Origin: Lepidodermella squamata
Taxonomy: Eukaryota > Gastrotricha
Length of the DNA stretch: 64,000 nt
Direction of reading: 5' to 3'
Assembly (NCBI GenBank): GCA_047495785.1
Contig: JBLDXI010000001.1
Span: 3,472,001 to 3,536,000 of the forward strand
Shown: positions 47,194-58,553 of the stretch, piece by piece
Position numbering within the stretch: the stretch's first letter is position 1
Layout of the letters: each line of letters begins with the position of its first letter
Made by a program: the position numbers and the translations under genes
Notes under the pieces: model-generated
What the model was told of the DNA's origin: nothing
Databases searched by the model: none
What the model saw: the letters and a program-made list of their open reading frames with translations, nothing else

Positions 47194-50100
47194 ATGATAC
47201 GTGTTTTGTGGCTGACTTTAGTCGTCGCAAATGTTTTACCGCCGTCTATCCTGTGCAGATCAGCCGATGGTTTGCACAACCCAGCCGGGCAAGTTGCCGA
47301 GTATCTTCGAACAACGCTCACAAACGAAACCAGCGCTTCTTTACTCGAACAATACACGGCCAAGTATATGGAACCTCAACAAATATCGATGGAAGATGAA
47401 TTTCATCAAGTTACCAGCCTGATTGGTCGACATTTTTTACTGCTAAGCAGTACTGTTGACGCCTTTGATAAGTCTACAGTTAACGATAGCTTTTACGGCT
47501 ATGCATTTACCAGCGTTTTGAGTCGTTATTTTGGCGGTTCGAACGGTTTTCACCTCACTATCTGCTCCGATGGTACCGATTTGACTGATATTGTCTCGAA
47601 AAATGTACCTCAAAGCGTGTGGTCGGTTGTTAAACCGTACCACCCTGCTAATTCAACTAGTCCTCATTGCAGTAATGCAATTGCGAATAATTCGCGCTAT
47701 CACCTCATCGTTCATCTATGCTCATCGATAAATTGTTTTTTCGAACTGCCTTACGTTCAAAACTGCACCCAGTCGTCGCTGGTTGAATTTGTCTCGTTAC
47801 GAACTGCCTCATCCCTGCCGAATAACACGTGTTCCGGCAGCCATATCGTCGAATCTTACACGCCTTGCATGATCTCACGTTACGTTTGCCTTGAAATGGA
47901 CCAAAAAATGTCGCATAAAACGCAGCAGTATCGTAATTTATTCGCGTCGTCTGTTTTCAACGAAACTGCCTTCCTAAATTGGGCGTCGACGTTCGTTTCC
48001 AGCGATAAAAAGCCGGAGGAAGTGCCGGCGCTAGTCAGTATCAAACGAAGCCGAGCCTTTTCGAAGGAATGTTTACACAATCCTGATTTGATGTTGATGT
48101 CACTTTCTTACAACAACCACGCTTGCTGCAATCGGGCAGTTACAGCCGAAGATCTTAGACGTAAATTTTTCCTCTATTGTTCTGTATTACCGCGATTTTT
48201 TAGAATTACATTTTCTTATTTTTGGCCTGACTTCCCTCATTTGTGGAAAATATTAAAATTTTAAAATAAAAAAAAATTAAAATTCTTGAATTCTTTATGT
48301 TAATGAGCCCCGAAATAAAAAAATTCCTGAATTATTTTTATTTACGAGAAATTGAAGTAAATTACGGTAAAATTATCCGTAATTCCCTGTATAAAACCTT
48401 TCAAAATATTCAAATTTCTGACGATAAGTTTTTAAATCTACTAAATCTATTGCGAATTTATTCCAGGTTTTGCCGCTGTGGCTACGTCGATATGCCACAA
48501 AGGTTCGCCTAAGCAAAACATCGAAACTTCCAGCCTTGGCCTACTGCTAAAATACCGCCTTCAATTCAGCGAATCAACACTCGCTTTCCTTGTTGACACG
48601 GATGCAAAGGCTATTGTCTACCATCCTCATTTTTCGTTCGTTCAATCGATCTCATTTGACGACCTGAGACGGTCGTCTTTCAACGACTCGTTCCTCGCCG
48701 ATTTCTTACACATTTATTTGGCGGATTTGCTATCACTTCATGACGCTGATAACGATCGACATTTCGTTTATTCTCATCGATTGAGAGGGACTTTTGATAT
48801 TTATGCTCACAAGGTAATTTTGAGAAAATTTAAGGAGGATCTTTAAAATTCTGTATGGAATTGTTTTTGCAGTTTACTTTGACCACGAACTGGGTTCTCG
48901 TGTTTCTAGTCAACAAAACGGAGTCTTTCCACCGCCTCGTGCCTCGGGCCAAATCTCCACCACCAAAGGAGGATAATACAGTCCTAACTACTCGTTTTCA
49001 TCGCGCTTTTATCTATGACAGCACTCACGTTAAAACCTACCCTAAAGACTCACCTTGCTCTTTGTACCGATACAATGTGTCATTCGGTATGCGTATTTCA
49101 TGATAAGTTATTGCGTCATTACTATTTTTTTTACTCCAGACTCGTCATCGGTTTTCTTTTCAAGCGCTGCATTCGTCGATCCGAGTAAACAAGAAGCTGC
49201 AGTTCACACGTCGTTGAGCGACGAAAACAACCTGGAACCAGTCGCACCGTCTCGCAGCCTGCTTCTCGACCACATTCCAGCGCACATTCACCTGCTGTCA
49301 AAACTCAGCTACAGCTGGCCGATTCAAACGCCTTTTTCCCCGCTGAAGCCTTACATCATCCGGCGACTGGTCGCGACTAATGCCGGGGTCCATCTTATGT
49401 ACCCTGGGTCTTTCGAGCCGCACCCTGAATGGCGCGCCTCAGTTTTTAAGGCGGCTTTCAACTCGCCTGGTGCGATCGTGGCAACTCGGCCTTTCCTCGA
49501 CCCAGTCGGTTTCGGCTATGCCGTGATGTTCTCGCTGGCTGTATCGCCTTACGTCGCCGTTGCGATCGATTTCTCGCTCGGTTTCGCATCAAGTGGCCTG
49601 TTATCACGCGCGATTCGCCACCGCACTAGCCCAGCGATCGATTATTACCTCATCAACGCTAATGGCTATGTTATTTCGTCACTGGCCAATGCGTCCAGTC
49701 GCCATTTAGCCAACGCGTTCGGCCCGACAGAGCGGTTTCACGCCTCGCAGTTGGAGACTGACGTCTTTGCGGATATGCTGCATCGTGGGTTTGTCGCGAA
49801 ATACAGCTGCGTCCAGTTCTACCCGTGGTTGAGTCAAAAATCGAATTCACTGCTCGCAAAACGGCATTTGATTCGATTTCACGTCAATGCCTCGATGATA
49901 CCGCCGGTTTCGCTCAGTTCGTCATTTGCGGCCCAATCGGCGAAGCCGTGTAGTGCCTACTCGCTGTATCGATTGTCGCCGTCCAGTGAGCTGTATCTGG
50001 TCAAAGTCAATCGTTCATGCCCACTTCGAACAGCATTTTGCCCTTGCAGCATTGTAAGTTCTCGATAGAGTGCCTCTATTATTGCTAGAAATTTGGGAAT

Positions 50101-52721
50101 TCTCATTGAAATGACAAAAAATTGTCAAAATTCGAGGTTACATGGTTCGAAAATGTAGTTAAATCCGTCGATTTGAACCTGAATTTTTGAAGTTGATCAT
50201 TCCGCAGTAGATCGAGTTGTCCTCACTTTTGTATCAGATGTTCAAATGATGTTAATGGAACATCACCCATTATTGCTGAAGTCGTAGTTGAAGAGATTTT
50301 GAGATCACCGTAGTAAATTACCAAGTTTATTAGCAAATGACCTACTTTTCGATACTATCAGCATCAATATCAAGGTCAAAACAAACGAAGCTTGAGTTCC
50401 GATAAATTTCTGAAAACAGTTTTTCAGTCTTAAGGGTTGCCCACTGATAGATTCGACCAGTAGCTTGTGGAAGTCTACACCCCAGGCATGTCTGATTTTG
50501 GGGTGTGACCACATCTGCTAATTGCGATCGAGCGAAAGCTTTAACGGGAGTAAACCGATAGAGTTCGCGCCATTTGTCCAAGTCGTATATAGCACATGTT
50601 GCGTTATGCCGGGCGAGTTCGTAGTTGTCAATCTTCTTGCCATGGTATGAATAACCAGCGGCTGTTGAGCCTCTCCACTTGATAAGATCTAAGTGATCTG
50701 AGGTAAGATTGATAACTTGAGCCATCATTACTAGATTTTTAGCCGGCAGAACCAACAGATCCGAGAGCCAAAATTAGTTTCCTGGAAATCGGGCACCAGC
50801 TCGAGGGATTTTCGCGAGCCAACTGCCTAGGAACTTGTCGACTTTCTTTTTGTTCCTTTTGCTAGCCGCCTCATCGGTTCCCAACTGACAAAATAGATCG
50901 CTAATTCAAAAAATCTGTGAACGACCTAGGCCTAGTTTTTTAACATCCGAAAACTGACCGAAAATTCTTCGTAAATAAAAAAAAATCGTTAATCTTAGCG
51001 TGCAGATTAGCCGCATCAACAGATAATTGCATATTGGTTTATCATCATGCCATTTCGCATGCGAATATTTTGTTGGATCCTCCAGTCCTCTGATATCTAG
51101 TAAGCCATCTTCTTCGATGTAAATTTTCATTGGGTATTTGTGTTTACGCTGGAATTTGCATCGAAGATGAAATTAGTGGCCTTAGAAGCACAGTCGCTTT
51201 TCGGCCAATGTTGATCCATCATTGTGAATATTGTGGGAACCAAGAACAGTTGGAGGTAATTCTTCCGTAATTGATGTTAGAGAGTTCACAATAATGCATG
51301 TAAAACGGGGTAAAAATCTTATAATAGGTAATGAGTCACGACTATGTTGTCTGATGAATTTTCGAAATACTGTAGATCGTTGAGCTGTATCCTTTTGTCA
51401 ACTTCAAGCTTGTAACGTTTTGGAAGTTTCAGTTCCTGAGCAAATGAAAAGTGGCATGGAAGAATTTAGAATTTGGCAAGAGACGTAGTTTACTCAATCA
51501 CTTGTTCCCCTGCGTAGATGATCATTATGTTTTCAAATCAAGAAAAATTGATTCAAAATTCGTATTAATATTTCGTCATTTACCGAATAAAGTGTAAAAA
51601 GATCTCCGAACTATTCAAATTTATATTTTGAATAACTTTTTTAGGTGGCTCGCAGCTGTCTATCGTGCACAAATACCTACTCACCCGTATTTTCGCCGTC
51701 AGACTGCGAATGCCCTTGCGAATGCTCCAACCTATCAAAGGGCCTCAACTACAAATTCAGCGTCAACGACGCGTGCTCATCCGAGGACGAATACCCCGCT
51801 CTGCCATCTTTCGTCCAATCAATCGAAACTCGAGATTCAACCCCCCACCAGTCACCGATACCCGTACCAGCCTCCACATGCCCGTTACAACCCTGCAGCG
51901 CCTACAAGCCCGCCAATTGTTCGGGCGCTATAGGCTGCGAGTTGTGTCACCGAGACTCGAATAACGCGAAACTGCCCCATCCAGTTTGTTCATTGCTGAA
52001 AACGTGTTTCGGTGGCTCGATAGGCTCAATAGGGCCGTATCACGAGTGGCGAACAGTGACCGAATCGAAACACGACGAAATCTTCCCGCCTCCGATGCAA
52101 GAAACGCCTAGTTTATCACCATTCGGCCTGGTCGCGTCTTGTCTAGCGATTTCGCTAGCCCTCGCCTCGATTCTTATCTACATTTGCCACCGGACGCGGA
52201 ATTTGAATTTCGTCGCGACTATTCGCCAATCGATTTCGGCGCAACACCTCGACCCCGCCGCGACAAATCGGCTGTTGAACAATCTCGACCCGGATGGTTG
52301 TGATAACCCGTCGAATAACAACAACAATCACTGGGGTGATTCGGGCGGGACAGAACTGGTCGCAACGACCTCGGCGAATGGCCCGTCGGACCAGCGGCAG
52401 CCCCAACAAACTCTTCTGCTCGCAGTTTTCGACCAACCAGCCGTGCAAGGGTCGATTCTGCCCTCAGCTATTCGAAGGCCTCGCCCGCCGCCGTCCGATG
52501 TTGGCTATTCCTCTTCGATGCCGAATGAAGATTCAGCCGCTGAGGATTCGTCTGTGTCGAATGGCGTTGGCAATGCGGCTGTTTTAAGGTGGAACGTTGG
52601 TGGTTTGACCAATATTGCCGATGTTTTCCCGACTACTGATATTTTCTCAACAAATCGAACGCCTTCACCGCGATCTCGATCGAACATCCGCTCTCAGCAT
52701 AATGTTATAGATTGTCTATAG
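47194..52721 (+). CDS. CACHD1: CACHD1-like single-pass protein (alpha-2-delta superfamily)
   Basis: Exons 47194-48160, 48467-48813, 48873-49086, 49140-50053 and 51645-52721; 1172 residues (human 1274). Signal peptide MIRVLWLTLVVANVLPPSIL; many N-glycosylation sites. Two Cache-type modules are visible: LLLKYRLQFSESTLAFLVDT with IVYHPHF, and RRLVATNAGVHLMYPGSFEP with GPYL-like ARPFLDPVGFGYAV. A diagnostic CACHD1 cysteine cluster follows (CLSCTNTYS, CECPCECSN, CELCH, CFGGSIGSIGPY), then one membrane span (LVASCLAISLALASILIYIC) and a disordered tail. CACHD1 modulates CaV3 channels and Wnt receptors at the surface. The expected VWA domain is reduced: no DxSxS metal site is found, only a HLTICSDGTDLTDIV-like second half. 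Confidence 0.88.
50342..50728 (-). CDS. Candidate nested antisense gene inside CACHD1 intron 4
   Basis: An ATG-started frame of 128 residues, beginning MMAQVINLTSDHLDLIKWRG and including HNATCAIYDLDKWRELYRF, ending with a stop 11 nt before AATAAA (50331-50326). An acceptor-like AAATCTAG sits 2 nt before the ATG. The composition looks protein-like, not random. Function not recognised. It may be joined to the upstream frame at 51130. Confidence 0.45.
   Translation of the reverse strand: MMAQVINLTSDHLDLIKWRGSTAAGYSYHGKKIDNYELARHNATCAIYDLDKWRELYRFTPVKAFARSQLADVVTPQNQTCLGCRLPQATGRIYQWATLKTEKLFSEIYRNSSFVCFDLDIDADSIEK
50906..51130 (-). CDS. Possible upstream exon or separate small ORF, antisense in CACHD1 intron 4
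   Basis: ATG-started frame beginning MKIYIEEDGLLDIRGLEDPT, then KYSHAKWHDDKPICNYLL. The first 37 residues look protein-like and the remainder is AT-rich and intron-like, starting near a GTTGATG. Could be exon 1 of the nested gene ending at 50342. Unproven. Confidence 0.3.
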   Translation of the reverse strand: MKIYIEEDGLLDIRGLEDPTKYSHAKWHDDKPICNYLLMRLICTLRLTIFFYLRRIFGQFSDVKKLGLGRSQIF

Positions 52722-53243
52722 CTTTAGTCTGTAAAGAATGCGGGAAAATGGTCTCTCACGAATTTTCGACCGTTTTTGCCTCAATGTAGTCTGTTATAAT
52801 TAGAATATCGATGTTATACATTTTTTAAAACGTCATTCAGTGATTTCAAGTGTGATTGAGTGATTTCCCTCTTGAGGGCCTCAACTGGCGGAATTTTCTG
52901 TCCTCGAATTGATTTTTTTTTGAAGTTTTAGAACGTTGGCATAATGTTTTATTGTAATATCTCATAACCGGTTGTCGTATTGTTGAAAGCAAATGATTGA
53001 GAACAAATCTAGTTATCACCTATGCTGGGTTTTATTTTGTTGAATTCGAAATTTTGCGTGTAAATATTTGTGATTTTTTAAATGTCGCTTCTACTCGTTG
53101 AATTCTCCGAACAATCGTGTTGTTGACAAGTAGCGTGCTAGTCAATGTATTTTATAAAATGCGAGATATTAGAAAAAAATGAACAATTTGTGAGATGAAA
53201 TAATTTTCTTTGATTTTTTAGGATATTAAATTGAAATGAAATA
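52722..53243. other. Spacer between CACHD1 and DIS3L2
   Basis: Holds the CACHD1 3' UTR and the DIS3L2 leader. A TTTTTTAG acceptor-like site ends 24 nt before the DIS3L2 ATG. No gene seen. Confidence 0.5.
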
Positions 53244-56200
53244 ATGCTTCCTGTAAATTTGCAACAATTTTTCAAACAAGGCTCGCCATCACTTGTGAGT
53301 CCACCGCCTCAACAGGGTGGCCAGCAACAACAAGAACCGAGGCCTGCTCTGTTCAACGGAAACGAGCCGCGACTGCCTGATGAAGCGCAGCAAATGTTTC
53401 GAATGCATTTCGCGCAAAACGGCTCGTCGGGCCATCAAAACGGCCAGGGTTTGACAATACGGCCGGTTGCGAATGGCACTTCAGCTCAACAGCCATCGCC
53501 GAACGATGCGTGGAAGTTCAAAGCGAACATGCCGTATGCGAGGCCGGGGGAGAATAACTCGGCTATGAACTCACCGGCAAATGCTCAGCAAAAAATGTTG
53601 TTACCCCTCGTGGGTTTAGCTAATATGTTAGCGAGCCAAGTCCCGCCGCCCCAGCCACCCCCGGCAATTCCCGCCCCGGTCGCAGTTCCAGCCCCGTCGC
53701 CGAATATGACGGAGAATGCTCAGGAGAACCCTCTCATGAACCCGCTACCTTTCGGCTCGTACTGGCCGGAAGATCTCGTCGTGCAACTGGCTCAACGGGG
53801 CATTTTAATCATGGGCCCGTTGCGGGTTAACCAACGCGATTACACGCAGTCTTTCGTACCTCACCCGACCGAAGACCTGGACGTCGCCATTCCAGGCGTT
53901 ACCCTGCGAAACGGCGCGATGAACGGCGATATATGCGCGGTTCAAATTCTGTCCCTCGAGCGAATCACCACCTTAATGCCGCAGAATGACGTTCAGCAAT
54001 TCTTTACGAATAAATCGAAAAATGCCGAAGATGGTAGCGATAATTCGGAGTTGCGCGCTATGTATGGCCGTGTTGTGTCAATCATGCGGAAAGTTCACCC
54101 GCGAGTTTGCGCTGGTACGCTGAAAAAGGCGCCGAATTTTGTCGGGGACGACCAGGCGTTCATGCTGAGCCCGGTCGACTCGCGAATCCCGCGCCTGCTC
54201 ATCCCGAGCGCTTCCATCCCGCCGGCGGTTCGGTCGAGTCTGACGCGGTACCAGGACATGATTTTCGTCGCTGATATCATCGACTGGCCGGATGTGAGGT
54301 TCGCGCGCGGGCAGTTGCGCCAGCAATTAGGCGTTCAGGGTGATTTGAAAACGGAATCGGACGCGATTTTGTGGTCGATTGGCATCGACCCGGAGAAGAC
54401 GCACGATTTCGGCGCGGAGGCTGTCGCGTGCCTGCCGCCGGCCGACTGGCAACCGCCGGCTTCTGACATCTCTTTCAGGCTGGATCTGCGCCAATCCTGC
54501 GTTTTTACCTGCGATCCGGCGACAGCGCGCGATTTGGACGATGCGATTTCCTGCGAATTTCTACCCTGCGGCGTTTTTGAGGTGGGTGTCCACATTGCGG
54601 ATGTGGCGTATTTCGTGCGGGAGGGCTCGGCGTTGGACGTTGTGGCTAGCCAACGAGCGACCTCGGTCTATCTCGCCGAACGAGTTGTGCCGATGTTGCC
54701 CGAGCGGCTCAGTTCGGACCTGTGCAGTTTGAACCCGGGCGTTGACCGCCTGACGTTTTCCGTCATCTGGCACTTGGACCCGGCTGGTAACGTGTTGTCC
54801 GAGTGGATAGGCCGGACGGTTATCCGGTCGTGTTGTAAGCTCAACTACGAAGTGGCGATGGATATCATCGATGAGAAGCCGGACGTTGTCACGCCGACGA
54901 TTTATGGCAATTTTACGCTGGATCATCTGAAGCAACGGCTCAAGTGGCTGCACCCGTTGACGCAGTCGTTGCGGCAACGGCGTGCGGCGTCAGGTGCGAT
55001 TTCGCTCGATCAAATCAAGCTGAAATTTTCACTGTCGCCTGATAACGGCCAACCGATGGGTTTTACGACTTACAAGCGAATGGGATCGAATGAACTCATC
55101 GAGGTAATTTTGATTTTTATAATTACAGCGGTTCCATGAGAATCAAAAACATGAAAAATATGCGAAAAAAGATTAGAAAGTCTAAAATGAGAGGCGAAGT
55201 CACATCCCATGGCCAAAAAACAATCAATTATGTTGCTTGTCAGTGGGATTGAAAAATCCCGAGAAATGTGGTCCAAACGGGTAAAATACCGAAAATTACC
55301 GAACAGTTACCATCGGGTTACTTCGAGTTTTCTTGGGTAAATTTTCAATTTTAAAATTGCGGATAGAAGTTGGGAGATGTTCCCGGCAGATTTTAGTTCA
55401 AAAAATATTCAAATTTCCTGCAAAAAGGTGCAAAAATAGGAAATGGTTGTGCAACTTATGGGACACGCTACAATTATATCTAAATATTTAGAAAATTACC
55501 TGGCCTTGGAATGTGAACCTATAATTTGATAGCTTCTAGGGTAGAATTGAGGGACAGGGGCTTGATTTTTGTTCTCTTATCCTCACTATGGGTCCACCCA
55601 TATCCGAATTCCTTTACTTTCTTATTGAAAAGGTTGAATCCGCTGAAAATGGGCGATTAGAGTCGTTTGAGCGTCTCGTGACTCAGTGACCGAAATATTT
55701 TTAACCGTTTTTTTTAATTAAATTTTTAATTAGGAGCTGATGCTTCTTGCGAATATGGCCGTGGCTCGTAAAATCCAAGTCCGCTACCCAGACCTGGCCG
55801 TCCTGCGCCGTCACCCGCCGCCGCAAAAGGGCGCCGCCGACCGGTTGGCGGAACGATTCGCCAAAATGGGCATCACTCTGGACTTCACGACGTCCGGCAC
55901 GCTGTCGGCCTCGATCAACCGGCTGTCAGGCACGACTCGAGTCGCGCTGCTCAACAACGTGATCCGCATCAACCAGCTGGCAGTCTACTTCCGATGCGAC
56001 ACGATGAAAGCGAACGGCTTCTCGCGGCACTACGCCCTCGCCTGTGACAGCTACACGCATTTCACGAGCCCGATTCGCCGATACGCCGACATTCTGGTCC
56101 ACCGGCAGCTAGCAGCCGCCTGCTACGGCACTACCTCGCCGGGCGAGGCGCGAGATATCGACCGAATTTTACGCGTTTGCAACGAACGGAAACAACTGGC

Positions 56201-56720
56201 GAGAAACGCGTCAGATGAATCATCCCGGCTGTACTACGCCGCCTTGCTACGCGAGGCCGGCCCGTCCTACGACCAGGGAATTGTTGTCGGCGTGTTGGAC
56301 CGAGCCTTCGACGTTCTAGTCATGGGTACCGGCATGGTGGCCCGGGTTTATACCGACGCGCTATTCGCCATGTTCAACCCGAATTACAATAAGCAAAATG
56401 GCAATAACAATGCTGAAAACAACGGTTTAGTCAAATTTGACAAGGCGAATGAGCTGCTTGAGGTGCAGCTGTTCTGCCCGACCGAAGTGCTAGTGCAGTA
56501 CCAGCAGGCGAAATCTGCTGATAATAACAGTGCGACGAATGGCGCGTGCTACGTCAAGGCGCAGAAAATTGCGAAGCAGGGCGCGACAATCACGGTTGCG
56601 ATTCGCCCCATGCTCGTCGTCGATCTGATCCTGCGCCACGCGCCGTCGAAAACCGACCCGTTACGCTGGGAGGCCGTTTTAGACCCGTCGGCGTTCATCA
56701 GCGTCGACAAATCTGCCTGA
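53244..56720 (+). CDS. DIS3L2: DIS3-like 3'-5' exoribonuclease 2
   Basis: Two exons, 53244-55103 and 55734-56720, joined in phase 0 across a 630-nt intron; 948 residues. A Gln/Pro/Asn-rich N-terminus precedes the cold-shock domains (FGSYWPEDLVVQLAQRGILI, GAMNGDICAVQIL). The RNB domain has the catalytic loop CDPATARDLDDAISCEF with its Asp cluster, ERLSSDLCSLNPG, then in exon 2 ELMLLANMAVARKI, RRHPPPQ and THFTSPIRRYADILVHR; an S1 domain ends the protein. There is no N-terminal PIN domain, which separates it from DIS3. It degrades uridylated RNAs, including pre-let-7, in the cytoplasm. The gene is noticeably GC-richer than its surroundings. Confidence 0.97.
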
Positions 56721-56730
56721 AATTGCTCGA

Positions 56731-56736
56731 AATAAA
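56731..56736 (+). terminator. Poly(A) signal of DIS3L2
   Basis: AATAAA 11 nt after the DIS3L2 stop. Confidence 0.75.
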
Positions 56737-57187
56737 ATGATTGCATAATTTCATGTTTCATCATAATTATTGTTATAATTCGAAAAAATGATCGATGCGA
56801 AAATGTTCTGTTGTGAAAATTCGATCTTCGTTCTTTCTTTCCTTATCTTCCCTGTGTAATTCCGGGCCGTTGACTGACTGAGTTTTAATTATTATTCTAG
56901 CTGATTAATTATTATTGTTAAAAAATCAATCTCTTGTGACAAGAGCCACTGGTGTTGTAAAAATGCGTGATATCTTGTATACAAATTTTGATGTTCAAAA
57001 AGTTCTTTTTTGTTATTATTCTCTGCTGAAAAGTGCGCTTTTTGTGACGAAATTTTCTCTTTTTTCGATAATAATTGGGACCAAAATAAAAACAACCAAA
57101 TTTGGCGATAAAATCGTCGTTCGTTTATTTTTGCGACAAAAAATCTATTCCGTGGAAATTAGAAAACAAGGTTAACGAAGAACAAGG

Positions 57188-57652
57188 TCATAGGGAATCG
57201 AGGGCGCAGGTCAGCAGTTTCGCAACTCTTGACGGTGTGCAGTCGGCCAGGGCGCATTTCAGGTACAGCTGAACATATCCCTGAAAAAAACATAAATAAA
57301 ACTACTAGAAAAATCCGCATTTCAAGTTTTGAAAAAAGCATCTATCAATCCCTAACTTCAGCCTCTTATCGTAGGTCAAAATTCAGGCAAGAACTAATAT
57401 TTCCATGAGCTGATTTGTTAAAATCGTTACCTCGTAACACACTGCGCACAACCGCTTGCAATTGAGAACATTTTTTCTCGATAGCCGAATCTTCAACCGC
57501 ACATTAGCTATTGGCATCCGCGTTGAACTCGAGTTCGGAAGATGATTATCTGAAGTTGTCGAATTTTGTTGTTCGCTGCTGCAGGCAATGTGATGAGCGA
57601 TGAGCAGAAGCACGAAAGCTTGCGCCGATATCAGAGTATATAATTGCGGCAT
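57188..57652 (-). CDS. Small secreted cysteine-rich peptide precursor
   Basis: Exons 57652-57431 and 57280-57188 (150-nt intron, phase 0); 104 residues. MPQLYTLISAQAFVLLLIAH is a clear signal peptide ending near IACSS. A Ser/Asn-rich propeptide-like stretch follows, then a six-cysteine C-terminal module: NCKRLCAVCYEGYVQLYLKC and then ALADC, ending LLTCALDSL. Spacing is C-x3-C-x2-C-x10-C-x4-C-x10-C. It somewhat recalls arthropod CHH/ITP-type hormones in the C-x2-C and paired later cysteines, but the first spacing does not fit, so I leave it unassigned. A TATA box lies 48 nt upstream. Possibly a hormone-like or defence peptide. Confidence 0.7.
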
Positions 57653-57699
57653 ATTTTTACTAGTAACGAATTCGAGCAAATCAACCACCGAGATGCCGG

Positions 57700-57706
57700 T
57701 TTTATA
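57700..57706 (-). promoter_or_regulatory. TATA box of the cysteine-rich peptide gene
   Basis: GGCTATAAAACCGG on the minus strand, with TATAAAA 48 nt upstream of the ATG, the right spacing for a short leader. Confidence 0.65.
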
Positions 57707-58553
57707 GCCCGAGCTGACAAGCGTTTTTACCCGCAAAATCGGAACGAGATCAGCTATCTCAGCACGCGGGCGTCGAAATTGATCAGATAACCATCTACGC
57801 CGGCTGAATTGCGCACATCGCGTGACTAATTAGCGGCACAGTCACTGCATCAACCAATCAGTACATGGGCTAGGAAAAAAATGACCACTTGACACAGTGA
57901 CGCATGACGCAATCACTGACACAGATAACATCGGTTTCAGTTCATCAATGCGCTCATTTTATTCTTTCAAATGAAATCGTTTCAACGAACCAGTTTTTAC
58001 GAATTTATATCAGCAGTTCTTTCTGCTTTTCATCGCTACAAAAAACACGTTTGTTTTTGCCCTAAATATAATACATCATGCGATAAATCAACAAAAAATT
58101 CACATTATATTCATCCGCTGCTTTTTAATAAAAGATTCAATGATTATTATAACATTAATATTGCCACGTTTGTATTGATAGTATTGTTGCAGTTGTTTTT
58201 TTTATACAAAGATTCGTAATTTTTCGTATAATAATCGAGAGTTGAATTTACGGGTGATCAAAATTGCTACGCGATGTTGAAAAATAGAGGTCATCATTAT
58301 TTATACACATGCACATCGACAGAATACTCATTTAAATTATTATTGTTTATCGTACAATATTTTCCGCAAAATAATATCGCCACAAAATCGAGCTGATTTC
58401 TTCCCGTCTAAAGCGTAACAAATCATCAAAGCTGTGTGGAAATTTGCGACCATTCATTATTTTCGTGATGAGCACGACGTGGCAAGGTACAAAAATATAC
58501 AGGGATGTTGATGAATAAGTGGAAGCAGCTTTTCCGAATCGTAGGTAATACTC
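57707..58553. other. Spacer between the cysteine-rich peptide gene and SNX29
   Basis: AT-rich; no gene recognised. It contains the peptide gene's upstream region and the SNX29 3' UTR. Confidence 0.4.

Noticed and set aside
54078-54977. Several minus-strand frames opposite DIS3L2
   Set aside because: The gene is GC-rich with few stops on the opposite strand; these are antisense shadows of conserved coding sequence.
57188-57652. Assignment of the cysteine-rich peptide to CHH/ITP hormones or to insulin
   Set aside because: The C-x3-C-x2-C opening and the x10/x4/x10 spacing do not fit either pattern well enough to name a family.
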